Source: Margaritifera margaritifera (taxonomy: Eukaryota; Mollusca; Bivalvia; Unionida; Margaritiferidae). Taken from it: a DNA stretch of 64,000 nt. Location: contig JAQPZY010001498.1 in the NCBI GenBank assembly GCA_029931535.1, positions 2,802,001 through 2,866,000 on the forward strand, written 5' to 3'. The translations under genes and the position numbers were made by a program. Positions 24,100 through 51,470 of the stretch are shown piece by piece (the first letter of the stretch is position 1; each line of letters begins with the position of its first letter). The notes below the pieces were generated by a model. That model worked only from the letters and a program-made list of their open reading frames with translations, did no database searches and was not told where the DNA came from.

Positions 24100-24500
24100 T
24101 TAAAAAAAATATATGTACAGGTTTCATTACAGTATTTTTCCTGCCACGCATGCAAAGCGGAAGTTGAGCATTCTTATCCAATCAAAAACTATGTTCTATC
24201 CAAAGACAGAGAGTGCCAACGCAGCAAGCAGGCCACGTTGGAAGCAATTTGATTGGTGAAACTGTTAGGTTTGCAAAAATTCATTTTTTGATTGGCTCTT
24301 ATTTAGGGCACCGAGGTCATTCATATCCCAGGCAGTGTGTTAGACCTTGCATAAAGTACCACTGCAAGACTCCTGTAACGGAATTTTCATTACAACCTGC
24401 AGTATTGATCGAACAAAGAAAAGCTGTTGCCTACGGCCACAGGTTAATTGATTGTTGGAGCTATTATCCACGTCCACCGACATAGGTAAGAGCTTTGTTG
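24100..24500 (+). promoter_or_regulatory. possible upstream promoter/noncoding exon of calumenin
   Basis: This stretch is less AT-rich than its surroundings, with several CpGs and ATTGG words (24250-24300) that could be CCAAT boxes. It ends at a donor-like CGACATAG followed by GTAAGAGC (24486). The calumenin exon with the start codon begins at an acceptor (30862), so an upstream noncoding exon must exist. This is the best candidate seen, but the 90-codon open frame across it resembles no protein. Confidence 0.25.
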
Positions 24501-26219
24501 TACATGCCTCGCACCAGTTGCAGTGTGAATCATGATTTGTACTGAGATGTCAGAATTTTCGATGACTTTCTTAAGTCCAGAGATTGTACTTTTTAAAACT
24601 TAATTCTCTGAGAGAAACACCGTCCTTTATCCACAAACCATTACACTGTTATTTTCATTTGCACGTTTAAATTTCTTGCACAGAATTTATTTTGCATAAA
24701 TACAAGATTCACTACTGGATAGGACTAGTTACATGCAAAAATTCTTTGCCTACAATATCGTCCAACTACCCGATGTCGTGGACCTCCTTCAATCGTGCGC
24801 CATGTTTCTCGCGCCCTAACGAGCTTGTTTCGAGATAATGAATTCATCAACTGTGTCACCAGCGTTCTTTAAGAGTTACCAGAATGAATTAAACAGTAAA
24901 ATCAGACAAAATGAGATTTAAACAGATAATTGCATGTAATTTATAAAAAATCATAATGAAAATATATGTTCTCACTAATGCCTTATTTGTGTCAGACATT
25001 TTGGCCTTCTATTTTCTATTATATGCTAAAGATCGCGCCGCCGATCACATGATGACTTTGTTTACATATTTTGAACAGGAAAACGAACTATGGGAATTAA
25101 TGCAACTAGATAGCCAATGTAAACATATGGTTTTAATCAGGTGGGGTTCTTATACAACATAAGAAGAATTCACACTCGAAATGTATATTCACTACGGACT
25201 TATTCTTTTCAGTATTATTTCATAATGAACATATATTCTACATCAAAAGACATTGAATCTATTAGTGTCTATTTTAAAATTTCTCTCACCCTCTGTCTGT
25301 CTGTCTCTCTCAGTCTATTGAGTCATGTATTTATATGGTAAAGAACAAGCGAGCAGTAATGTAAGTGCACAAACTGCATATAGAATTAATGGGGAAAAAA
25401 TGTAATTTTTAACTTTTTTTTTTTTAACATTTCAAACACATGGAGACGCTATAAACTAATAATATCCATACCTTGACCTAACTGGCTAATTCCGGTCATA
25501 TGCCACGTGACTTTTTAGTCGGTGACACGAACCATGGACACAATTTCTGGAAATAAGTAAACTTACACACGCTCGGAAAAACAGTAATTCTGAACTAATG
25601 TACATGAATGCCACAATTTTTTTAGTGATGATTAAATGAAGTAGATATAGTTGAACACTTTCTATGGTTATTTTTGAATAGATTCTCACAATATTATAAC
25701 GAATGCGTTAAAAATCACTTTAAGTGCATGAAAAGTGGTTGTTCGAGGCTAACGTAGGTATTTAAGGAAGGAAATGCATCAATATGTGCCTTAGCTATAG
25801 GCTCATTATCATTAGAGCTGCGAAGTTTCCCTCAATTTGACTGAAAGCTTTATATTAAAAAAGGTTATTTTGCAGCATGAAATGGATATTACACTGTAAT
25901 CCTATATTTGTTCAATATAGACCCCTGGATCAGAACGAAACCATTTACAGAAGGTTTTGTGTCAAAGTTAGTGCTGTAATATTGATAATATTTTGGGGTT
26001 GTTTGGAGTGAACGTGGATATCTTAGAGTTTAAGAAATGGTGGTAAAGTATTTAGATTTATTAGCCAACATAAAGTTTGACAATTGAAATTGCAGTTGCT
26101 GATCACTTAGGACCATTTAAATTAGATGTGCTCAAGGTTCAGTGTTTGCAACAGTAACGGATCATTCACACTTTTACATTTCTTTTATATTTCTTAGGCA
26201 CTGTTCATTATAGAATCAT
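24501..26219. other. no gene recognised
   Basis: AT-rich sequence with scattered short open frames and a CTGTCTGTCTGTCTCTCTC run near 25292. It is probably intron or intergenic DNA upstream of calumenin. Confidence 0.5.
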
Positions 26220-27470
26220 CAACTAGATGATTATATGCATCTATCTGAGCATCACACTTATACAAGAAATGAAGCTCACTGTGACCTACATTTCACATTT
26301 TACTGGCTTGGGTTCAGGTTTTGCATTTATCTCCCAACCAGTTTTTTTGCACCCAATATACATATTCATGATTTTGTTGTACCTCAAATAATGAAACTTA
26401 GTGAGGGATGCATCTTGATGAGTGCTATACCCTCATCGCAAAAGTAGGTCAGTGTGACCAATGTTTAAAACATCACTCACTTTGATTAAATTTTGGTCTT
26501 TACTCATAATTCCAAAATTAATAAACTAGATGATTGTATCCATAAAGATTAGTACCTAGAAAATAGGTCACTGTGACCTGCATTTCATAGTATAATGGCT
26601 TCTTTTAAGGTTTAATTCATGATATCATAGGTTTTTTTGTATGACATGTACATACTATCCTATGCAGAATCATAAAACTTGGTGTGGTGATGCATCTTGA
26701 TAAATATTTTTGAGTTTTGGTTTTGTTGGTTTTAACTGCACTTTTAACACATTTTTACCTATCTCATGCCAAGGAAATGGGAGCTAAGTGCCTCTCGCAA
26801 AGGGACACAGAAGTAGCCAACCCTGGTTGGTCTGGGTGAGTATTGAACCCATGACATATGGATTACAAGTCCATCATTCTACCAACTGAGCTACTGCAGC
26901 TCTCCTCAATGAATATATGTATGTATGTAAAACTCTGTATGGCAAAATGCTGGCTATATAGTGCCAATAAAAAGGCAAGTAATAAAAATGTAAAGATAAA
27001 GGATTGCAAAAATACAACTTTTATGAAGTTTAACCCTTCATAATAAATGTAAACATTAGTACAATGAGATAAAAGAAACAAAAAGCTAAAGAAGTTCCAA
27101 GTCTGTATCGTCTGCTCCCTCATTGCAGACTTTGGTCATTATTGCCCATATTTTATGCTTCATTGACTTGGGGTAAATTTTCTATTTTATGTTCGTTTCT
27201 CAGGCATTATTCATGCCAAAATCTTGATGATAATGTGCATCTATGTTAGTACCACACCCTTACAACACAAGATCATTATGACCTATATTTCATCTTTTAC
27301 TGGCTTTGGTTATTGTTTTATATTTAGCTCACAACCACATGTGTTTTTGGCATGCTATTTGCATACTATCCTTCCTAGAATCATGAAACTTGGTGTTGGG
27401 ATGATCTTGACAAGTAAAAGAGGTCATTATGACCCATACCACCTGCTTCAAGGATTTTGTTGAATCTTGT
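26220..27470. repeat. diverged tandem repeat, 'CACTGTGACCT' type
   Basis: Units share TAGATGAT(T/A)..TGCATCT, GGTCACTGTGACCT(A/G)CATTTCA, TTTACTGGCTT and CATGAAACTTGGTG in that order. Copies lie around 26225-26450, 26520-26700 and 27220-27460, with a SINE between the second and third. Such arrays are common in bivalve noncoding DNA. No coding role is evident. Confidence 0.65.
26710..26904 (-). mobile_element. tRNA-derived SINE, family S, copy 1
   Basis: On the minus strand a tRNA-like head reads GCAGTAGCTCAGTTGGTAGA, then a Thr-type anticodon arm with CTTGTAA, then GGGTTCAATACTC as B box. The body follows with GGCACTTAGCTCCCATTTCC and CTTGGCATGA, and a 3' tail with GTTAAAACCAACAAAACC. Related copies lie at 40881, 42359 and 55150. 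Confidence 0.75.
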
Positions 27471-27500
27471 GTTAAAGTTCATTTTTTGAGGGCTGTTTAT

Positions 27501-27758
27501 TAGGGGTGAAACGATTCATCGATATATTTATGCATCGATACTTTTGCCATATCGATACACGTATCGATACAAGAGGTGAAGAATTGATACAAAACGATAT
27601 CTACCCTATATATGTTACTTTAATCTTCAGCAATCATGAATAATTATTTGTCGTTTGCCTTCTTATTCTTTAAACTGAGAATCGATAATGTTTCGTATCG
27701 TAGGCTGTGTGTCGTGAATCGTATCGATACGCGGCACAGGTGTATCGTTTCACCCCTA
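27501..27758. mobile_element. hAT-type MITE with intact target duplication
   Basis: Terminal inverted repeats TAGGGGTGAAACGAT and ATCGTTTCACCCCTA match perfectly. The 8-bp duplication CTGTTTAT flanks both sides (27493-27500 and 27759-27766), which is diagnostic of hAT insertion. The inside is rich in ATCGATAC words and has no coding frame. Length is 258 bp. Confidence 0.9.
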
Positions 27759-29034
27759 CTGTTTATTTTCAAGTCATGAAACTTGCTAGGTTGGGTTCAT
27801 CTCTACTACACCCTAACAACTGAAGAAGATAATGGTGACCTACATATTTCGCTTTACTATTATTGACAATAATGTGTTTTTTTCATGTCTTTATGTACTG
27901 TCACTGTATAAATGTACAGTGAAACCCCGCTATAACGCAAATTCGGATATAACGCGATTGGCGTGGCTCCCAAAATTTCATATATTCATTCGCACATGAA
28001 TTTTATTTTTTCAAAGTTCGAGAAATAGTGTATAAAATGTGTATATTACAGTATCATTTTGGGGGAAGAGATCACGTATGAATTCGATTATAATACGTTT
28101 GTAGCATGGTTCCTGAAATTTTATACATGTACATGTATTTTTCTCGTACACGGAAAAAAAATATTTTTTTTAAGTACGAGAAATAGTGTATAAAAAGTTT
28201 ATTGTCATTTTGGGGAAGAGATTACGTATGAATTCGATCGTGGCGTGGCTTCTGAAATTTAACAATTTCACCAGTTTCTTGAAGTGTTATGCCAAAATAA
28301 ACATTATCGGAAATGTTACTTATTACTGATCCATGAGTAAAGCCAGTAAGTCTTCTTTGTGTTTGTCTTCAATTCATTCTGTATACAATCATTGCTCAAA
28401 CAATAGCCGACATGTTTTTCTTCTTTAACTGCATACACAACCGAGCATCAGACAATGTGGTGGTTGATAAAAGATTCTCACGATTTAATAAACATAAAAC
28501 ATAAGCCACCAACACGTGCACTGGACTTCAATTCATCCTGTATACCATCATTGCGCAAACAATAGCCGACTTATGTTTCTTCTTTAACTGCATACACAAC
28601 CAAGCACCAGACAATGCGGTGGTTGATCAAAGATTGTCATATGAGGGTGCTTAAGTAGAGACTGAGCTTGGGCGGCAATATCACAGGGAGTTCAAATAAC
28701 CACTCTCTGTTACTTGGCACTGAACAAGTATCAAACTCATGGTTCAATTAAAGGGTTGTCATGTGGGAAAACAAAGACGGATTGATATCAGATAGTAAAC
28801 GTTGTTGATACCCTATTCATGCTATACATTACAGTGATCTCCCCAGAAATTTTGGATAGCATCGGGGTACGTGTGTTTGGGTCATAAAATGTTTTACAAA
28901 GCGCGCGTTAACGTCATAAAAGTGAAACAAATTAATATCAATGAAATAAAAATAAGTGCATATATTTACATAGTATTTTTTATTTACCTATGTTATAACA
29001 GTAACAACAATGCATATCTCATTTATTTCTTAAT

Positions 29035-29804
29035 TTAAATAAATGATATTCGTCTTTTCTTCTTTTCACCATATAAACTGACTGCAACATGACAATTAAA
29101 GTCTTTTAAGGGTTGTCCTTCAGTACTGATTGCCATCAGGTAGTTCAGTAACCTCTGTGACAAGCTGTTCCTTAAAACACTCTTAATTCTATTCATCGAG
29201 GAGAATGACCTTTCACAATCTGAAAAAATGGAACATAAATTTTTTTAATAGATGTACAAAAAAGAGACAAGTATACCTGAATCCTAATTAAGTTAATTAC
29301 CAATGAAAAATTCTTCAGGAATCAAGACAGTGGTGTGTTTTACAATGATCATCACAGAATAAGATAATACATATTCATTTCCATTAGGAACAATATATCA
29401 AAGTGTTTGATATTTATAAGCTAAAATATTGTTCAAATTTAACACTGTTTTATTTACCTGCTGTTGAGGTAAAACTGGAAGATAAAGATTGTTCCGTTTA
29501 TTACTTGGATAGACAGAAAAGAGAAATGAGAAATTAATAGGCCAGCACTCACGTAAGTTAGCAATATGGAAAACTTACCATCCGATCCAGCAATTTCCAC
29601 CCAAGGGAATAACGTCTTCCATTCATTATTAAATCCCGTCCTTCGTTTCTTGATATCATTCTTTTTGGAAATCATGCTGGCTCTATCGGAATCAGAATCA
29701 CTGCCTCTATTTGTGATGCCAAGTTCTGATTGTCGTAACCAGGCCAGCATGGGGCTGGCTGGGCGCTGGGTAATTTTTCGTTTCTTGGAAGGTGGTGTGT
29801 TCAT
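29035..29804 (-). pseudogene. two-exon hAT transposase remnant
   Basis: Exon 1 (29804 down to 29579) starts with ATG and encodes a basic, nuclear-localisation-like N terminus (PPSKKRKITQRP), then a segment ending KKRRTGFNNEWKTLFPWVEI. That segment is the start of the zinc-finger region found in hAT-related proteins of the ZNF862/KIAA1586 type. It ends in phase 1 at a strong GTAAGT donor. Exon 2 (29219 down to 29035) follows a TTTTTTCAG acceptor in matching phase and encodes CERSFSSMNRIKSVLRNSLS and onward to TAA. This is the hAT C-terminal dimerisation domain. The zinc-finger cysteines and histidines and the whole RNase H-like catalytic region are absent, so it cannot transpose DNA. The joined frame of about 137 codons is nevertheless open. 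It lies inside matching hAT ends. Confidence 0.75.
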
Positions 29805-29868
29805 TTTTCACAATAATTTTTAATTTAATCAGTGTAACTGCTTTGGCTATTAATGAAAACGACTGACA

Positions 29869-29930
29869 TATATATAACACACTACGAGTAGACTCCATTG
29901 TTGCTGGCCAATCACATGACTAGGTGCAGA
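29869..29930 (-). promoter_or_regulatory. putative promoter of the hAT remnant
   Basis: Upstream of the minus-strand start codon (29804) there is a TATATATA word near 29870 and, further upstream on the minus strand, a GATTGGCC word (a CCAAT box read in reverse) near 29910. The spacing is plausible for a promoter kept inside the element. Motif evidence only. Confidence 0.35.
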
Positions 29931-30870
29931 CGAAACCCTCACCAAAGGTTGCGCACTGGCGGTCACGCAAGCCAGATACAAAGAATAATGGTTAAGTGAG
30001 TGAGCAATTATCCTGGATTATCTTAATAAAATACCCCAGAAGAGGTAAGAACAGGTGTCATTTGAGTGGGGCTTTGAATTAGGTGACAGGATGTTTGTTT
30101 AACAGATTAATTTTATAAGGGTAGTGGGAAACATCAAAGCTTAGCGGCACAAGAGCATAGCGTAGCGGCAGGTTCTAAGCTTCGGGGGTTATCAGAGTTT
30201 GAAACGATAGCGTAGTGGGCCTGCTACGGTAAAATGCCCTCGGGAGAACACTGCATTAGACGTGTATACGCTGTTTTCTGAATAAAGTAAAATATAGTAA
30301 AACCCCGCAATAACGCGACCCCGCTTTTCCGCGATTGAATTTTATGGACCCCAAATATCGCGTTATAGCGGGGTTTCACTGTATGTATTTATATGGTTAA
30401 TGGCATGTCATCACAATACTGGCAGTTCTAGTTCAGATTAATAGTTAAGTTCTAAAAATGTTAAGATGATACAAATCTTTACTTAGAAAAGGTGCCAACA
30501 TTAGGCTCACTTTAGTCTGAATTTATTTTCTGCATGATAATTACTGTGTATAGTGGCTGCAGGAGAAAATAATAATGAGGACTTAGTACATCGCTTAATC
30601 TTTAGAAGCTCTAAGCACTATACAGTATTAATAAACACATAAGAATATATATATATGGACAACATTACAAAAACAAACACTGAAATTTCAAACAAAAACC
30701 TGCTAAAAATAATTAAGCAAAGGAAACATTGCTAAGTTTTAAGTCTATTCTTGCACTTGAAATATGTGAGTTTTCAGAGCACACTTGAATGAGATCACAG
30801 TGTTGTTGTGTCTAAGTCCAACAGGCAACATATATTTAGTTTTTCATTTATGCATTTGCAGGTGATTGCA

Positions 30871-48590
<17,720 letters not shown>

Positions 48591-49121
48591 TGATCTCAAT
48601 CATAGGAATCTTTTACCATTAATGTTAGCAGAAGTGTTCTTTGAAGTGTGTCAAAATTATAGACTTGAGCCAGTTTTGTGCTACGTACTTTCAAAATGGA
48701 TAATAGTAACCAAAGGAAGTTCCAGATATGAACAACACTTTTCAACCAAAAGCTTGTGTTACATATTCTAGTTTTAATGTCTATGCGTAGTATTAGAATA
48801 GTGTAATACTTGTAGGAGAGTTACTCCAATGTTAAATGGAATGTTTTATAAAGCATGTGTTTTCTTTATAGATATTCTGTAGAACAAATTATATTTCTTA
48901 AGAATGCCAGTCCATTCACTTCCACTTGTACATTATAAGTTTTCATTCCAAACCATGCAGTAAAATACCCAATTTATAAAATTTGTATCTAGAGCACTTT
49001 AACCCACCCAAACAGAATACTCAGTTTAAAAAGTTGCCATAGCAACTACGTCACAATTGTGCTTCCAGATTGGAGTTCACTTGTGCAGGGAAGATAAAGA
49101 CATGCACAAAAATATAAAATT

Positions 49122-49329
49122 TACCATATATACTCACTTATAAGTTGAGACCAACTTCAAACTGCATAGACCCAGATCTGCCATCGCATAATGCGCCAGC
49201 AGATCTGGGTCTGTGCAGTTTGTTAGGGGTAATCAGTAGAACAAATAACATAGATCCTGATCTACCAGCGCAGATTAGGGTCAATGTTATTTGCATTTGG
49301 ACACAACTTATAAGCAGATATATATGGTA
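49122..49329. mobile_element. MITE family M, copy 3
   Basis: Ends TACCATATATACTCACTTAT and (inverted) ATAAGCAGATATATATGGTA. Inside, the hairpin CAGACCCAGATCTG-type stem and ACATAGATCCTGATCTACC match the copies beside exons 2 and 3. About 208 bp with TA at both ends. A further fragment (GATCAGGGTCTAC, GCATAGAGCCTGATCTG) lies near 57495-57565. Confidence 0.82.
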
Positions 49330-49859
49330 CCTAAACACCCTAACAAAAATGTTATTTTGGAGCATATTGGACAGATGCTGAATGTTTGTATTTTTGAAGT
49401 CGTCAGAAATTTGAATTTTACCAAGCACACCCACCCCAAAAGAAACCCTGAAGATTTTCAACTCTATTCATTTAGAGACAACAAATTTCATAATCAGAAA
49501 AAACTTTGTGATTAAAACCTGAATTTCTTCTTAAACTTTGGCAGAGTAATATTGATTGCCTATTCAGGAACTCTTCAGTCTTCAAAATTAAAATGAATAC
49601 ACCATGTTTTTTTAATCAGTTACTTTTTCAAACTTGCAGCAAGCTGTTTCTTTTTGTTCACAATGGTTTTTATAACCTCATTATGAACAGTAACAAAACA
49701 TGTACCTGTAGCTTACATTTTCAGCATTTTGTCAATTATTTTGTGTCATAATATTTTCAATAAGGAAAGAGGTTTCCAAAATGCTAAATGTGGACATGAT
49801 CATAATCAAAAAGAAATGTTAATACTCTGAGAATTGCTCTAGTAATTTGTATTTTCTTC

Positions 49860-49917
49860 AAGTGATTTTCATATTTCAGCGGTAGTACAAGTGATTTTCA
49901 TATTTCAGCGGTAGTAC
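49860..49917 (+). repeat. perfect 29-bp tandem duplication
   Basis: AAGTGATTTTCATATTTCAG plus CGGTAGTAC occurs twice back to back without a mismatch, which suggests a very recent duplication or an assembly artefact. Confidence 0.95.
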
Positions 49918-51114
49918 TAGTGTTAACACTAGATGAGAGACTATTTCTGCATGCATTCAATTGTTTGTATTGAAGGTCACACAAAAATTGTTTATTTTCT
50001 GGGTTTTTTTAGATTATTTTGTTGCAGATTTTTTAAATTGTTGCTGGTCAGTAGTTTCTAGTATGAATATTAGTCGTCATATCACATAATAGATTTGTGT
50101 GTCTTTTTAGTTAGCAATTATAAAACAGACCTGAAAATGTAGAGTTAATCTGTGGACAAGTTAAAGATTTTTTTGTCAACCATTCTACTTATCACTTAAC
50201 AGTCAATATTACCATGTTTGTAGTTGTTTTTAAAGCGTCACCAATTTTATCATTAAATAATGAATACCTGCATAAGTAAATGTGAGACCAAAAAATGTTG
50301 AAGTGCCAATTGACTGACGGAGTTTTTAAAACAAGTTTCACTTTATAAGAATGAAATGATATAAATGACACTGTACGATTTTAAATTTGTTAAAAAAAAA
50401 TTGTTGCAACAAATGAATTATAATTCTATAGTGTCAAATGCATGTGCTGTTTTATGGGGAAATGCAATACTACCTTCGATTGGCAGTAAGAATTAATTGT
50501 TCATGTTACATGCAAGCCTTAGGGATTTGAAAGATAATTGCTAGTATTGTTTCAAAGAAATTATGATGTAATAGAACTTCCAGTTTGCATTTACATATGC
50601 ATTGGATTTATTTCAGAAACAGTTGACCCTCTAAAGCAAATTATCAGATTATGATTTCTAAAATGGGCATGCATGTGATAGAGCCAGGACATCAAATTGG
50701 TAGATTTAAAAATTTTGATCATTAGAACTGGCTTATAAATCAGTAGGATTTTTTATCAACATAAATTTTATACAGTTTAAGTGGACTGAAAACAAACAAG
50801 TGCATTTTTTTGCCATAATATGTATTCTCTTCATATTATAATAAAACAGCAAGTTTTGAACATGAATCAGATTCTGATGGCAAATGTTAAAAAAAAAGAA
50901 AGAATTAATATGAGTCGGGGTATTGTCAATTAAATGAAAGTGGTAAATCACATAGTTCACTGCAAAGATTTTTTTTAAAAACAAAATTCAGAAGCATTTT
51001 TTACAGTTCTTCACAAGTTCACTGCCTTGTGACCACTGATAATCTTCATTGTGATCATTAACTTTCACATTGAACAGGGTGTCGATAATTTTTGTGTCCA
51101 GATTTCCCCTTGAA

Positions 51115-51470
51115 TCACTCAGTATTTTTTTGAAGAATGGAGAATACACTGGAATGTGGCAACGACAGAATGTTTGATCCAGAGTCAAATAAAACTACAG
51201 AAGAGTCATTACTCCTATGCAATGGTGTCTGCATATGCCTGGTGATATAATTTCTTCCTCCATATAATATCTTAAAATCCGCTATGCATGAAACACACAA
51301 TGCAGACTCCAAATCTTTGCTACTCACCCACTTTAACTCTGATTTCCAAGCACTGTTGAACTTCGTGTAATATTTGTTAGCTAGTGTTTTTTGTCTTAGC
51401 ACTGGGAGAGTGTACATTTCAGCATTTTGACACGAATTTACCAGAATAGATAAGAATTGCCCTTGAATAT
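51115..51470 (-). pseudogene. hAT-type transposase zinc-finger fragment
   Basis: In a minus-strand open frame, KYYTKFNSAWKSELKWVSSK is followed by ALCVSCIADFKILYGGRNYI and TRHMQTPLH. The pattern W...W, C-x2-C, GGRN, H-x5-H is the BED-like or TTF-type finger at the N terminus of many hAT-family and ZBED-like proteins. The frame continues to a stop at 51115 without the catalytic domain. The upstream part of the 166-codon frame (to 51615) looks unlike this family. It lies antisense to the presumed calumenin 3' region. Confidence 0.5.

Larger units (their letters stand above)
28832..30253 (-). mobile_element. hAT transposon deletion derivative
   Basis: The left end CAGTGATCTCCCCAGAAATT matches the inverted right end (CAGTGTTCTCCCGAGG, reverse strand) as an imperfect terminal repeat. 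This type of end is typical of one hAT group. No clear 8-bp target duplication was seen. Between the ends a minus-strand gene keeps its first exon and its C-terminal dimerisation exon but lacks the catalytic middle. At about 1.4 kb it must be nonautonomous. Confidence 0.75.
27917..30381. mobile_element. pogo/Tigger-like nonautonomous element (carries nested hAT)
   Basis: The first 22 bases, beginning CAGTGAAACCCCGCTATAAC, are a perfect inverted copy of the last 22, and both ends abut TA (27915-27916 and 30382-30383). This fits Tc1/mariner-type, pogo/Tigger-like elements. No transposase of that type is visible. Inside is a direct repeat of about 160 bp (28365-28480 and 28525-28640, sharing ACTGCATACACAACC) and the hAT derivative at 28832-30253. 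Caution: 30296-30381 by itself also folds into an inverted repeat with similar ends, so the right end could belong to a separate short MITE. Confidence 0.6.
48591..51114 (+). other. CALU 3' untranslated/downstream region
   Basis: No other gene is recognised. AATAAA words occur at 50840 and further on near 52243 and 53610, so the transcript end cannot be fixed. A perfect 29-bp tandem duplication lies at 49860-49917 and a MITE at 49122-49329. Confidence 0.5.

Noticed and set aside
24213..24485. 90-codon plus-strand frame as a gene
   Set aside because: No similarity recognised; it overlaps a candidate noncoding promoter/exon region and is likely fortuitous.
26840..26904. tRNA-Thr gene on the minus strand
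   Set aside because: It has a tRNA-like head, but homologous heads with attached bodies occur at 40881 and 55150, so it is a SINE.
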